Shown piece after piece: positions 1-8,799 of a DNA stretch of 64,000 nucleotides. The number at the start of each line of letters is the position of its first letter. Position 1 is the stretch's first letter. The stretch is from Companilactobacillus heilongjiangensis (GTDB taxonomy: Bacteria > Bacillota > Bacilli > Lactobacillales > Lactobacillaceae), in assembly GCF_000831645.3 (NCBI RefSeq), contig NZ_CP012559.1:1860001-1924000 (forward strand), read 5' to 3'. The position numbers were made by a program, and so were the translations under genes. A model generated the notes under the pieces. That model saw only the letters and a list, made by a program, of their open reading frames with translations. It made no database searches and was not told where the DNA came from.

Positions 1-885
1 AAGGACTGAGAATCCGATGAAGACTGACAAGCCACTGTAAAGAATCGTCCGTCCACCGTGAATTTGGGCATCATGTGAAGCCTCTTTAGCCGAAAGTCCC
101 CGCGCCAACGCTCCTTTGAAGTAGTTATAAAGTAAAATATTGTAATCCGTACCAATACCAAACAACACTACGACCAAGAAAACTTGAGTAAAGTTGGAAA
201 TTGGAAAGTTAACTTTTTGTGCAAGATTCATAACGATACTCAATGAAGTAACAAACGCTACCCCAACGTTAAGTAAGGAAATCAGTGGCACGATTGGCGA
301 ACGGAAGACAATGATCAAAACGATGAAAATGAAAATCACCGCAATAACTTCAGTCTTTTGAATCCCCTTTTCAGTTACAGTTGAAAAGGCATCATTTAAC
401 GCATCGACACCAGTCACATAAGTATGAATCCCAGAAACATCCAATTGTTTCTGCAATTCTTTGACCTGCTGCCCAACGTAATTGTTCTTCTTAACAGTTA
501 CCTGAGCTAGTTGCGTCGTCTTATCCTTAGCAATCAGCTGCTTTTTAGTTTCAGCATTATCGCTGGGACCCATGACATTCTTAATCTTGAGTAATTTCTT
601 ATTATCCAATTCATTTAATTTGTCATCTATTCTGTCTGACTGCGATGACGAAAGTTTGCCACCACTGTCATTCTTGAAAACGACTGTATAAGTTCGAACT
701 GCCTTATTACCATTGGCTTTCTTTTCAATATTGGAAGCCTTCTGACTTTCGGCATAACTAGGTAAAGTGAAATTTCCCTTATTTCTGACCAGCTGCGATA
801 CATTAGGCATAGCCACAAGTGCAACGACGACCACAATGATCCAACCAATCAAAGCTGCAATATATCTGCTCAGCTTCTTTTGCAT
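1..885 (-). CDS. MMPL/RND-family membrane transporter, N-terminal part (cut by window edge)
   Basis: The 295 codons present are the N-terminal part of an MMPL-family exporter. After a cytoplasmic MQKKLSRY start there is one membrane segment, then an extracellular domain of about 170 residues. A run of membrane segments follows (containing VIFIFIVLIIVFRSPIVPL, then an acidic GIGTDYNILLYNY motif), typical of the proton-relay helices of this family. The start is fixed by TAAGGAGATAGAGTT just before the ATG. It is divergently transcribed from a TetR-type gene 255 bp away, the usual arrangement for a drug or lipid exporter and its repressor. The substrate cannot be told from sequence, and the C-terminal half lies outside the window. 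Confidence 0.9.
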   Translation of the reverse strand, partial: MQKKLSRYIAALIGWIIVVVVALVAMPNVSQLVRNKGNFTLPSYAESQKASNIEKKANGNKAVRTYTVVFKNDSGGKLSSSQSDRIDDKLNELDNKKLLKIKNVMGPSDNAETKKQLIAKDKTTQLAQVTVKKNNYVGQQVKELQKQLDVSGIHTYVTGVDALNDAFSTVTEKGIQKTEVIAVIFIFIVLIIVFRSPIVPLISLLNVGVAFVTSLSIVMNLAQKVNFPISNFTQVFLVVVLFGIGTDYNILLYNYFKGALARGLSAKEASHDAQIHGGRTILYSGLSVFIGFSVL

Positions 886-917
886 AACTCTATCTCCTTA
901 CATGAATATCACATAAT

Positions 918-1110
918 TACTTTCTGAAAATACTGTGACAATCATAAATTTAATGAATTATTTATACAAGAGACAATTTCTGTATATCAGCCTATATTTA
1001 GACATATATTTGAATATGCAAAATATTGGACACATAATATTTTAAGTAAAGCGGTTACACTATGCTAGAATATTGTTAAGGTTTCCGGTAGTCAGAAAGT
1101 ATTTTCTAAC
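918..1110. promoter_or_regulatory. Candidate TetR operators between the MMPL and TetR genes
   Basis: Two related palindromic boxes lie in the divergent intergenic region. One is at 918-935 (TACTTTCTGAAAATACTG) and the other at 1093-1110 (CAGAAAGTATTTTCTAAC). In opposite orientations they share CAGAAAGTA and AGTATTTTC. Paired boxes near each gene start suggest autoregulation plus exporter control by the adjacent TetR protein. This is inference from position and symmetry only. Confidence 0.45.
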
Positions 1111-1140
1111 TATATATATGTTTTTGGGGAGAATTATAAA

Positions 1141-1716
1141 ATGAAGATTGATGTCACTAACCACCTGACACTTGGTGCTAAACGTACGCTCAAAGCCTTT
1201 CGAGTTGCTATGTTTGAATCCTTGGCAGAACAAGAATTTGATAAGATAACTGTTAACGATATTTGCCAAAAGAGTGAATACCCTCGGGCCACTTTCTATA
1301 ATTATTTCGATGATAAACTGGATCTATTGGAATATCTCTGGTCATACATCGGTCGTGATATCTTGAAACAACTTCCAAGTGTCGCTAAAAATGAAGATGG
1401 TTTGATTGAAACATTTAATTTGTTACTGGATTTCTTCCATGAACATATTCCACTATTGGAAAAAATCAAACTAAACAATGGCGTTGATTCGCATCTTTGG
1501 CATAATACCTCGCATTATTTGAAACATGAGGCTAATAGAATTATTGTGGAAAACGCCTTGCCCAGTACATCTGAACGTGTGCCTGCTAAATTGTTAGCTC
1601 GATTTTATAGTGATTTGATTGTTGTGATGTTGGAATGGTGCTTGTTCGAACAGCCTGATATTAGTAAAGTTGAGGCTGACCAGTACTTAACTACGCTGTT
1701 GCATGGTGGATTATAA
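1141..1716 (+). CDS. TetR/AcrR-family transcriptional regulator
   Basis: A 191-residue protein with an N-terminal TetR-type helix-turn-helix. The recognition segment is around residues 36-57 (ITVNDICQKSEYPRATFYNY), followed by the FDDK stretch common in the family. The C-terminal region is a helical ligand/dimer domain with no recognisable ligand signature. The gene is divergent from the MMPL exporter, so it most likely represses that exporter and itself through the boxes in between. The ATG follows GGGGAGAATTATAAA. A strong hairpin terminator follows the stop codon. Confidence 0.88.
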   Translation: MKIDVTNHLTLGAKRTLKAFRVAMFESLAEQEFDKITVNDICQKSEYPRATFYNYFDDKLDLLEYLWSYIGRDILKQLPSVAKNEDGLIETFNLLLDFFHEHIPLLEKIKLNNGVDSHLWHNTSHYLKHEANRIIVENALPSTSERVPAKLLARFYSDLIVVMLEWCLFEQPDISKVEADQYLTTLLHGGL

Positions 1717-1727
1717 TTTGGGATTTA

Positions 1728-1760
1728 AAAAGAGACTTGCAAAATTGCAAGTCTCTTTAT
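1728..1760. terminator. Terminator downstream of tetR
   Basis: A perfect 12-bp stem (AGAGACTTGCAA) has a 2-nt loop and is flanked by A and T runs. It lies between convergent genes and could serve both strands. Confidence 0.85.
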
Positions 1761-1781
1761 TTCGTGAACAATAATTAATTG

Positions 1782-2309
1782 CTACAACGTCAAAAATACC
1801 AGTAAAGCTATAAACAAAAATAAAAATGATGGTAATAAATATTTACCGCCTTTCAATGCAAGTTGATTAGCATTTATAAACTTTGAAAGCTTTTCCTGAA
1901 CTTCTGGATCAGAAACCTTCTTCAAAGAATTTTGAGTTTCTAACTTTGTTTCCAAAACACGACGATAAAAAATCATTATCAAGATATCTGCCACTATTCC
2001 AACAAGCGCGGCAATAACCGTAATTGTACTATCCATATAGGAAATAAGAGTATATAGACTAACGAGCAAACCTGTCAGACTGATAATTAAAATAATATAT
2101 CCGAACAAAAATACCCGACTGTTCTGCTTATTTCGTTTATACTCTTTAGGATATTCCTGAGCTAAAATAATCGACATTTTCCAAATTTCAATATCACCAA
2201 TATTTTTACGCAACTTGTTAGACTTACGATTACTCCTAAATCCGATAATATACATCGGAATAGCAATAATCACTAATAAACTGCCAAGGATAATCTTAAA
2301 AAGAGTCAT
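1782..2309 (-). CDS. Membrane protein of unknown function
   Basis: A 175-residue protein. One membrane helix is at the N terminus, two lie in the middle (GYIILIISLTGLLVSLYTLI and a following VIAALVGIVADILIMIFY) and one is at the C terminus, with basic loops between. I chose ATG 2309 over an in-frame GTG 12 bases upstream because the run GGGGG sits 5 bases before the ATG. It lies 28 bp after the TIM44-like gene on the same strand, so the two are probably co-transcribed. I recognise no family; a partner role for the TIM44-like protein is speculative. Confidence 0.75.
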   Translation of the reverse strand: MTLFKIILGSLLVIIAIPMYIIGFRSNRKSNKLRKNIGDIEIWKMSIILAQEYPKEYKRNKQNSRVFLFGYIILIISLTGLLVSLYTLISYMDSTITVIAALVGIVADILIMIFYRRVLETKLETQNSLKKVSDPEVQEKLSKFINANQLALKGGKYLLPSFLFLFIALLVFLTL

Positions 2310-2337
2310 ATTTTCCCCCACTTAACTTCTTATTTAA

Positions 2338-3042
2338 TCAACCTATTGTCTTAATATTGCAAAGTTGTAAGTTAGTTTCATCTTTCCACACTAACGTCCA
2401 AATTTCTTTAAAACGTTCGATATTTGTATCTTCCTGAATCTGCTGATTATAACTCTCGGGCTTATTATCATACTGAAAATAGTCCCGCGCTTGGGCTGTC
2501 ACAATAACCTGAACTTTTTCATCCGATGATGTAACGACTTGCTCCAAATCAATTATTACCAATCCATCAAGGTGATCTATTTTATGACCACGAATATACC
2601 CATTGATAATTCTCTTTTGTTTCGCGTAATAGTACGGTGACATCAGTGTTTTCAAAGTTTCCAAATCATTTTTAGTCCAAGCATCCTCCACCTTATAGAA
2701 AAAAGGTTCAAAGTGAGTATTCAATTCTGGAGTAAGTGCATCATATGTTTCAGGGATTTTATAATTTTCTCGACGATTACGCCTGTAAAAATGAAAAAAA
2801 GAAAGTCCTGAAAATCCAATTAAAGCAGCATCCACTAATGAGAAACGATTTCTCCCAAAGCCGCCGTAACCACGGTATCCGCGATAATTATCATAGTTGT
2901 CACTTGAATTGCTACTAGTACTGCTGCTTCCTGTAGAGCTGCCACCCATACTTCCGCCAGCTCGAGCAAATGTCCTCGTGGGAGTAATGATAAATAGAAA
3001 TGATAAGCTCATAATTGCCATAATAAGTGTCATTTTTTTCAA
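2338..3042 (-). CDS. TIM44-like domain protein, membrane-anchored
   Basis: A 234-residue protein. It has an N-terminal signal or anchor segment (LIMAIMSLSFLFIITP), then a low-complexity Gly/Ser/Tyr region (residues about 28-65), a second hydrophobic stretch (VDAALIGFSGLSFFHFY), and a C-terminal domain from about residue 110. That domain resembles bacterial TIM44-like proteins (DAWTKNDLETLKTLMSPYYY and following alternating strands). In bacteria such proteins are mostly uncharacterised and are thought to sit at the membrane surface. It is the first gene of a pair with the small membrane protein downstream. The family call is from pattern memory. Confidence 0.7.
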   Translation of the reverse strand: MKKMTLIMAIMSLSFLFIITPTRTFARAGGSMGGSSTGSSSTSSNSSDNYDNYRGYRGYGGFGRNRFSLVDAALIGFSGLSFFHFYRRNRRENYKIPETYDALTPELNTHFEPFFYKVEDAWTKNDLETLKTLMSPYYYAKQKRIINGYIRGHKIDHLDGLVIIDLEQVVTSSDEKVQVIVTAQARDYFQYDNKPESYNQQIQEDTNIERFKEIWTLVWKDETNLQLCNIKTIG

Positions 3043-3148
3043 AATTCAGTCCTCAATCTATATCAAAGTTGCTCTTAATTTACTGTACAGCAAACTAAAA
3101 ATTTTAGTTGGCATTAAAAGCAATTAAATAATCATTTTAAAATTAAAC

Positions 3149-3180
3149 GTCTCAAAAAGGCCTGCAAAAAAGTTGCGGGT
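3149..3180 (+). other. Hairpin in the ptsI / TIM44-like intergenic gap
   Basis: An AAAGGCCTGCAA arm can pair, including G-U pairs, with TTGCGGGTCTTT, followed by TTT. It resembles a plus-strand terminator, but no plus-strand gene precedes it. Otherwise I see nothing in 3043-3268. Confidence 0.3.
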
Positions 3181-3270
3181 CTTTTCCGAATTTTAAATAT
3201 AACACAGACTAAACAATCAGAAGTATACATTATACCCAATTGACACTTGAACTCTCTGGCGGAATAAAAA

Positions 3271-3303
3271 AAAGAGACCTACATCTCTGCAAAGTCTCTT
3301 TAA
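3271..3303 (-). terminator. ptsHI terminator
   Basis: Read on the minus strand, an AAAGAGAC arm pairs with GTCTCTTT and is followed by a long T run, just after the ptsI stop codon. Confidence 0.7.
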
Positions 3304-3309
3304 AAAAGA

Positions 3310-5031
3310 TTACTTGTTCAAGTATTCTTCAACAAGCTTCTTGTTATCTTCATTAGTAATTGATTCGTTAACAGCACGATCAGCCAATGTAGCTAGATCC
3401 TTAGTACTCAACTTCTTCATCAAACTTCTTACACGAAGTACTGATGTAGCACTCATTGAGTATTCATCTAGACCCATGCTCAATAGCAATGGAAGCATAG
3501 TGTTGTCACCTGCGGCTTCACCACACATGCCGGCCCATTTGCCTTCTTTATGAGCTGATTCAATAACGTGCTTGATCAATCTCAAGATTGAAGGGTTATA
3601 TGGTTGGTATAGGTATGAAACGTGTTCATTACCACGGTCAGCAGCCATAGTGTATTGAATCAAATCGTTAGTACCAATACTGAAGAAGTCAACTTCTTTA
3701 GCGAATTGGTCTGCAAGAACAGCAGCGGCTGGAACTTCCATCATCATTCCTAATTGAATGTCGTCAGAAACCTTAACACCGTCTTTAACTAACTTAGCCT
3801 TTTCTTCTTCAAAGACCTTCTTAGCATCTCTAAATTCTTGCAAAGTACCGATCATTGGGAACATGATACGTAAGTTACCAAAAGCTGATGCACGTAGCAA
3901 AGCTCTTAGTTGAGTTCTGAAGATTTCTTGTCTATCCAAACTGATACGGATAGCACGGTAGCCCAAGAATGGGTTCATTTCTTCAGGAAGTGGTAAGTAT
4001 GGCAAATGCTTGTCACCACCGATATCCATAGTACGGACAACGACTGACTTACCTTTCATGCCTTCAAGAACCTTCTTGTAGGCCTTGAATTGATCTTCTT
4101 CGGTTGGAAGGCTTTCTGATTGCATGTACAAGAATTCTGTACGGTACAAACCAACACCTTCGGCACCATTATCAAGAACACCTTGGAGATCATCAGGTGT
4201 ACCGATATTAGCTGCAATATCAAAGTGCTTGCCATCAGCAGTAACTGAAGGTTCGTTCTTTAATTTTTCCCATTCTGCTTTTTCGTCAGCAAAATTCTTA
4301 GCTAATTCGCTGTAATGTTTGATGTCATCTTCAGAAGGATCAACAATAGCAGCACCGTTTAAACCATCAACGATAACCTTTTGTCCTTCTTTAACATCGG
4401 TTGTAATTGTATCAGTACCAACAACAGCTGGTAGTTCTAGAGAACGTGCCATAATAGCTGAGTGGGCTGTACGACCACCGATATCAGTAACAAATCCCTT
4501 AACATAACTGTTCAATTGAGCTGTGTCACTTGGTGTCAAATCGTGCGCAACAATAACGACATCGTGGTCGATTAATGCTGGGTTTGGAAGTGATACGCCA
4601 AGCAAGTGGGCCATAACACGTTTTGTAACATCACGTACATCGGCTGCTCTCTCTTGCATGTATGGGTTGTCTGTCATTCCTTCAAAAATGGCAATGAAGT
4701 TTTCTGAGATGTCGTGCAATGCTTGTTCAGCATTAACATTCTTATCTTTAACTTCTTGTTCAACTGCACCTGTAAATTCTGGATCAGCCAAAATCATCTT
4801 GTGAGCATCAAAGACTTGAGCTTCTTCTTCACCTAGAGATTCCTTAGCGATATCTCTGATCTTAGTTAGTTCATCATCTGATGTTGAAATAGCATCCTTA
4901 AGACGACTGACTTCTGCATCAGCATCTGAAATACTTTTCTTTGTGAAAGACAAATCTGGTTGAACTAAAAGGTATGCTTCAGCAGTAGCGATACCATCAC
5001 TGGCTGCAATTCCCTTAATAGTTTTAACCAT
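3310..5031 (-). CDS. ptsI: PTS enzyme I (phosphoenolpyruvate-protein phosphotransferase)
   Basis: Enzyme I takes the phosphoryl group from PEP and passes it to HPr, feeding all PTS sugars, including the scrA system in this window. At 573 residues it is full length. The N-terminal domain carries the active-site His in [13 protein letters not shown] near residue 190. The C-terminal TIM barrel has the PEP-binding [17 protein letters not shown] segment and the GMCGEAAGD cysteine loop. The start codon overlaps the ptsH stop (TAATG), so the two are translationally coupled. Ordinary member of the family. Confidence 0.97.
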   Translation of the reverse strand: MVKTIKGIAASDGIATAEAYLLVQPDLSFTKKSISDADAEVSRLKDAISTSDDELTKIRDIAKESLGEEEAQVFDAHKMILADPEFTGAVEQEVKDKNVNAEQALHDISENFIAIFEGMTDNPYMQERAADVRDVTKRVMAHLLGVSLPNPALIDHDVVIVAHDLTPSDTAQLNSYVKGFVTDIGGRTAHSAIMARSLELPAVVGTDTITTDVKEGQKVIVDGLNGAAIVDPSEDDIKHYSELAKNFADEKAEWEKLKNEPSVTADGKHFDIAANIGTPDDLQGVLDNGAEGVGLYRTEFLYMQSESLPTEEDQFKAYKKVLEGMKGKSVVVRTMDIGGDKHLPYLPLPEEMNPFLGYRAIRISLDRQEIFRTQLRALLRASAFGNLRIMFPMIGTLQEFRDAKKVFEEEKAKLVKDGVKVSDDIQLGMMMEVPAAAVLADQFAKEVDFFSIGTNDLIQYTMAADRGNEHVSYLYQPYNPSILRLIKHVIESAHKEGKWAGMCGEAAGDNTMLPLLLSMGLDEYSMSATSVLRVRSLMKKLSTKDLATLADRAVNESITNEDNKKLVEEYLNK

Positions 5032-5297
5032 TATTCTGCCAAACCTTCTTTTGTCATAGTATCAGCAATAGCAGCAACTGCATCAGCAGCATCGTCACCA
5101 TCAGCTGTAATTGTAACGTCAGCACCTTGGCCAACACCGAGTGACATAACACCCATGATTGACTTCAAGTTTACTGATTTACCTGAGAATTCGATATTGA
5201 TATCTGAGCTAAATTTACTTGCGGCTTGTACCAACATAGTAGCTGGACGTGCGTGGATTCCTGTTTCTGCAATAATGTGAAATTCTTTCTTTTCCAT
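5031..5297 (-). CDS. ptsH: Phosphocarrier protein HPr
   Basis: An 88-residue HPr. His15 in the GIHARPA motif carries the phosphoryl group from enzyme I. Ser46 in [11 protein letters not shown] is the site of regulatory phosphorylation by HPr kinase; P-Ser-HPr is the CcpA corepressor in Firmicutes. It is the first gene of ptsHI and overlaps ptsI. The cre-like boxes upstream fit feedback through CcpA. All key residues are intact. Confidence 0.97.
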   Translation of the reverse strand: MEKKEFHIIAETGIHARPATMLVQAASKFSSDINIEFSGKSVNLKSIMGVMSLGVGQGADVTITADGDDAADAVAAIADTMTKEGLAE

Positions 5298-5414
5298 AAT
5301 AAATACCTCACCATATAATTATAAAATTCTGTAGCTGTACTACAAATATTCACTAATTAATTTACCATTATCTTCAAATTTTCACAAGGGCTTTGCATAA
5401 AAAACCTTGAGATA

Positions 5415-5471
5415 AGTCAAGTGTGATAAGACGTTTAACGCTTACAACACTAGAGCCTGAAAGCGTTTATA
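5415..5471 (-). promoter_or_regulatory. ptsHI promoter region with two cre-like boxes
   Basis: TGTAAGCGTTAAACG (5432-5446, minus strand) and TGAAAGCGTTTATA (5458-5471, plus strand) both resemble the CcpA cre consensus. They lie upstream of a TTGACT -35-like hexamer (5415-5420, minus strand). That upstream placement is more usual for activation than for repression. The -10 is not clear. Confidence 0.5.
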
Positions 5472-5550
5472 TTATCATCCTTTTTCACATAAATTTGAAA
5501 AAAATTTATTTTCTACTATTAACTTAATAATTTTTAAAAAAATCCAAGAC

Positions 5551-5586
5551 TTAGCACTTGCATTACTCGAGTGCTAATTATATACT
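5551..5586 (+). promoter_or_regulatory. CIRCE operator overlapping the clpE promoter
   Basis: TTAGCACTT, nine bases, then GAGTGCTAA (5551-5577) matches the HrcA operator CIRCE except for one base in the left arm. It overlaps a promoter TTGCAT (5558-5563), 17-bp spacer, TATACT (5581-5586). HrcA bound here would block polymerase directly. No CtsR heptad repeat was seen. Confidence 0.9.
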
Positions 5587-5624
5587 ACCGTTGTATCCTT
5601 TGATAAAGGAAAGGTGGGGTGCGA

Positions 5625-7826
5625 ATGTTATGTCAGAATTGTCATAAAAATGAAGCAACAATTCATCTATATACGAGTGTTAATGGTCAACGGACGGAAA
5701 TCAATCTCTGCCAAGACTGTTATCAAAAGTTAAGAAATCAAGCTAACGAAGGTATGAATAATATGGCACAAAATCCAAACGGTGGATTTTCTAGTTTCGA
5801 AGACTTGTTCAACGCTTTGAATGGCGCACAACAACCTGATGCTTTCGAGCAACAAGGTCCTCAAACTCAAACAGGCAATGGCGGCGGTAATAATGGCCGT
5901 AAACCTCGTGGGAATGGAGTCTTAGATCAATATGGTGTCGATCTTACTGCCCTTGCTAAAAAAGGACAAATCGACCCTGTAATTGGTCGTGACAAGGAAA
6001 TCAGTCGAGTAATTGAAATTTTAAATAGAAGAACTAAAAACAACCCTGTCTTAATTGGTGAAGCAGGTGTTGGTAAAACAGCCGTTGTCGAAGGTCTTGC
6101 ACAAAAGATTGTCGACGGCGATGTCCCTGAAAAGTTGCAACACAAACGAGTCGTAAGACTTGATGTTGTCTCACTTGTTCAAGGCACTGGTGTCCGTGGT
6201 CAATTCGAACAAAGAATGCAACAATTGATCAACGAATTACAAAAACAAACTGATATCATCCTATTTATTGATGAAATTCATGAAATTGTTGGTGCTGGTA
6301 ATGCTGAAGGCGGCATGGATGCGGGTAACGTTTTGAAACCTGCCCTAGCCCGTGGCGAACTTCAACTTGTCGGTGCAACTACTTTAAATGAATATCGTAC
6401 AATTGAAAAGGATTCAGCTTTGGAGCGTCGTCTCCAACCCGTTCAAGTTAACGAGCCTACGGTTGACGAAACTGTTCAAATCCTAAAGGGTCTTCAACCT
6501 AAATATGAAGATTATCACCATGTAAAATATTCTAATGAAGCTATCACAGCAGCAGCTGAATTATCAGCTCGTTACATTCAAGACAGATTCTTGCCTGATA
6601 AGGCCATTGATTTGATTGATGAAGCTGGTTCAAAGAAGAACTTGCAAATCAACCACGTCGATATGGAAGACTTAGATAACAAGATTTCAGACGCTGAAGT
6701 CCAAAAGCAAGCTGCCCTTCGTAATGAAGATTACGAAAAAGCTGCCTACTATCGTGATCAAGTTTCTAAGTTCCAAGATATGAAGAACAGCAACAAAGAT
6801 GAACCTGCTGGTCAAAATATCGTAACTGATAAAGAAATCGAAAATATTATTGAAGAAAAAACTAACATTCCAGTTGGTGAACTTCAATCTAATGAACAAT
6901 CTCAATTGAAGAATTTGGAACCAGATTTGAAGAGTCACATTATTGGTCAAGACAAGGCCGTTGCTGACGTTGCCAAAGCTATTCGTCGTAACAGAGTCGG
7001 CTTTAACAAGTCAGGTCGTCCAATCGGTTCCTTCCTATTCGTAGGACCTACTGGTGTTGGTAAAACTGAGCTTGCTAAACAACTTGCCCGTGAACTATTC
7101 GGTTCCGAAGATTCAATGATTCGTTTCGACATGTCTGAGTACATGGAGAAACATTCAGTTTCTAAGTTAATCGGTTCGCCTCCAGGGTATGTTGGTTACG
7201 AAGAAGCCGGTCAATTGACTGAAAAAGTTCGTCGTAATCCATATAGTTTGATTTTGCTAGACGAAATCGAAAAGGCTCACCCAGATGTTATGCATATGTT
7301 CTTGCAGATTCTCGATGATGGCCGTTTGACGGACTCTCAAGGTAGAACTGTTAGTTTCAAAGATACTATCATCATCATGACTTCTAACGCCGGACAAGGC
7401 ATGCAAGAAGCAAATGTCGGATTCGGCGCTGAATCAGCTGGTACAACTAACTCAGTTATGAACCGTTTGTCAGAATTCTTTAAACCAGAGTTCTTGAACA
7501 GATTCGATGGTATCGTTGAATTCAATTCACTAACAAAAGATAACCTATTAAAGATTGTCGATCTCATGTTGGCTGATACTAACAAGATGATTGCCGATCA
7601 AGGTCTAAGCATTCATGTAACAAAGGATGCTAAGAATAAATTAGTAGATTTGGGCTACAATCCCAAGATGGGTGCTCGTCCACTCCGTCGTGTGATTGAA
7701 GAACAAATTGAAGATAAAGTTGCTGACTATTACTTGGATCATGCCAAGGATAAGCAACTAGAAGCACATCTTGATAAAGATGAAATTAAAATTTCTAAGT
7801 ATAGTGCACCTGATACTGAAGAGTAG
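5625..7826 (+). CDS. clpE: ATP-dependent Clp protease ATP-binding subunit ClpE
   Basis: A 733-residue AAA+ unfoldase that feeds substrates to ClpP and disaggregates proteins under stress. The N-terminal zinc finger has Cys3, Cys6, Cys29 and Cys32, the hallmark of ClpE rather than ClpC. The first AAA+ module has Walker A GEAGVGKT near residue 145. A UVR-type coiled middle segment ([13 protein letters not shown]) comes next, then the second module with GPTGVGKT near residue 474, and a C-terminal D2-small domain. ATG 5625 is preferred over GTG 5619 because AGGTGGGG is then 7-8 bases upstream. Control is by the adjacent CIRCE operator. Confidence 0.93.
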   Translation: MLCQNCHKNEATIHLYTSVNGQRTEINLCQDCYQKLRNQANEGMNNMAQNPNGGFSSFEDLFNALNGAQQPDAFEQQGPQTQTGNGGGNNGRKPRGNGVLDQYGVDLTALAKKGQIDPVIGRDKEISRVIEILNRRTKNNPVLIGEAGVGKTAVVEGLAQKIVDGDVPEKLQHKRVVRLDVVSLVQGTGVRGQFEQRMQQLINELQKQTDIILFIDEIHEIVGAGNAEGGMDAGNVLKPALARGELQLVGATTLNEYRTIEKDSALERRLQPVQVNEPTVDETVQILKGLQPKYEDYHHVKYSNEAITAAAELSARYIQDRFLPDKAIDLIDEAGSKKNLQINHVDMEDLDNKISDAEVQKQAALRNEDYEKAAYYRDQVSKFQDMKNSNKDEPAGQNIVTDKEIENIIEEKTNIPVGELQSNEQSQLKNLEPDLKSHIIGQDKAVADVAKAIRRNRVGFNKSGRPIGSFLFVGPTGVGKTELAKQLARELFGSEDSMIRFDMSEYMEKHSVSKLIGSPPGYVGYEEAGQLTEKVRRNPYSLILLDEIEKAHPDVMHMFLQILDDGRLTDSQGRTVSFKDTIIIMTSNAGQGMQEANVGFGAESAGTTNSVMNRLSEFFKPEFLNRFDGIVEFNSLTKDNLLKIVDLMLADTNKMIADQGLSIHVTKDAKNKLVDLGYNPKMGARPLRRVIEEQIEDKVADYYLDHAKDKQLEAHLDKDEIKISKYSAPDTEE

Positions 7827-7858
7827 TTAATCTACCAAATTTAGTGGTGCTGAAGATA

Positions 7859-7902
7859 AAAGCTCGATCAAGTCCTGAGGGATTTCTGGTCGAGCTTTTT
7901 TG
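7859..7902 (+). terminator. clpE terminator
   Basis: An AAAGCTCGA / TCGAGCTTT stem is followed by a T run, 33 bp after the stop codon. Confidence 0.85.
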
Positions 7903-7909
7903 TTGTTTT

Positions 7910-8090
7910 GCCGTCTCCAGAGATGCGAGCATTCACCTGCTATGCGGACCGATTCGAGCCACAGTACGGTCTCGAATCTCGGTTTGAAGCCTTACCAAAG
8001 ACCGGTAAGTCTCCAAACTCGCCCGGTGGTGTAATGGCTAAAGCCATAACGCCACACCCACAGCTGGTGAATGCTCACATCTCTTCCGAC
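7910..8090 (+). repeat. Cloverleaf repeat copy 1 (R1)
   Basis: Ends: GCCGTCTCC... and ...TCTTCCGAC. The outer arms pair through AGAGATG and GAGCATTCACC. Inner hairpins in order: a (GATTCGAG/CTCGAATC), b (CTTACC/GGTAAG), c (GTAATGGCT/AGCCATAAC). It is convergent with R2. Confidence 0.9.
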
Positions 8091-8172
8091 TTATTTATTG
8101 GATTTTATGATTCAGTTTTAAATTGCCATTGTTCAACTTATTACTTTCATCCTCTTCTTTAATTACATTACG

Positions 8173-8222
8173 AAAAAAAATGACCAATTATCTACATACT
8201 TGATAGATAATTGATCATTTAA
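8173..8222. other. Isolated hairpin between R1 and the small RNA
   Basis: A CAATTATCTA / TAGATAATTG stem (10 bp) has a loop of about 9 nt and no T run on either strand. Its TATCTA/TAGATA core recurs in the hairpin at 8451-8501. Role unknown. Confidence 0.4.
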
Positions 8223-8253
8223 GTTTGGTGGTTCTAATACTCGATTTTCATCA

Positions 8254-8375
8254 AAAAAAATAACCGCTCTAACTTTGGCGAGTTAACGGCTGTTTTTTAA
8301 ATTAACGTAGCCATTTGTCTTTAACAAGACCACCGAGCTACAGGAAGGATGTTCAATATCCCTCTTTTTTTGTAC
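8254..8375 (-). ncRNA. Candidate small RNA of about 120 nt
   Basis: On the minus strand an extended -10 box (TGCTATAAT, at 8382-8390), with a TTGACG hexamer upstream at a long 20-bp spacing, predicts a start near 8375. The transcript would hold a GGAT/ATCC hairpin, a two-part hairpin (GTAGC/GCTAC enclosing GTCTT/AAGAC), and a terminator with AACT/AGTT and CCG/CGG pairs ending in eight T. No ORF fits inside. The compact layout resembles antitoxin RNAs of Fst/par type I modules, but I find no toxin ORF on the opposite strand. Function unknown. Confidence 0.55.
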
Positions 8376-8450
8376 AAACGTATTATAGCAAATAAAGGTT
8401 TGACCTTCGTCAATCGTGTTTTACAAATAACACTTAATTTTCTAAAAGAC

Positions 8451-8501
8451 TATTGAAAAAGTGAGCTATCTACATATTTTTATAGATAACTCGCTTTTTT
8501 G
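8451..8501. terminator. Bidirectional terminator-like hairpin
   Basis: AAAAAG-GAG-TATCTA pairs with TAGATA-CTC-CTTTTT with one wobble and one mismatch. On the minus strand it follows the stop codon of the short surface-anchor-like fragment. Confidence 0.6.
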
Positions 8502-8566
8502 TTTCTTTTAAATAAACAATTCAAAATCAGTAAAACTAATCCACTGCCCGTACCAATAAAACTAGT
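8480..8566 (-). pseudogene. Possible 3' remnant of a sortase-type surface gene
   Basis: The minus strand encodes an open C-terminal piece: a GTG-start-free frame reading GTGSGLVLLILNCLF then KRNKK and a stop. A hydrophobic stretch followed by a basic tail is what ends LPXTG-type proteins, and a terminator hairpin follows. An in-frame stop cuts the frame a few codons upstream, and repeat R2 begins about 45 bp further upstream. It looks like the end of a gene whose body is gone. The fragment is short, so chance is a real alternative. Confidence 0.3.
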
Positions 8567-8611
8567 CTACTTGACTGACGACCCGAAATAGATAAAGCTA
8601 ACACTCAACTT

Positions 8612-8792
8612 AGCCGGAGGTCGATAATGATGATGTAGCCAGCTGTGCAAGTGGAGTTAGGGATTTATCCCTTACTCCACCGACGTATTTTGAAATTCGT
8701 GTACTCTGCGAAGTTCAAAATCGAGGCGCGAGACGCAAGGCTTTCACCGGTCGCATAGCAGGCTAGCATCGTCATTATCGACCGGAGGCGGC
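8612..8792 (-). repeat. Cloverleaf repeat copy 2 (R2)
   Basis: Orientation opposite to R1. The outer arms pair through GGTCGATAATGA (near-perfect, about 30 bp), unrelated to the R1 arms. Hairpin c is GTGGAGTTAGGGAT/ATCCCTTACTCCAC. Hairpin b uses ATTTTGAA/TTCAAAAT. Hairpin a is diverged. It ends eight bases from the stop codon of the adjacent WxL-like gene. Confidence 0.9.
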
Positions 8793-8799
8793 AATCAAA

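Noticed and set aside
5619-5624. GTG 5619 as the clpE start
   Set aside because: It would overlap the SD-like AGGTGGGG; ATG 5625 has proper spacing and places the zinc-finger cysteines at the usual N-terminal position.
7908-8162. Open reading frames across repeat copies (here and at about 11051, 30029, 33533, 37209, 38972), several encoding a similar GGVMAKAITP peptide
   Set aside because: The shared peptide is the translation of hairpin c of the cloverleaf repeat. The frames have no SD, vary in phase between copies and end randomly, so they are by-products of the repeat.
8091-8260. Fst-type toxin ORF opposite the candidate small RNA
   Set aside because: All ATG frames on the plus strand in this interval stop within a few codons; none encodes a hydrophobic peptide of about 30 residues.
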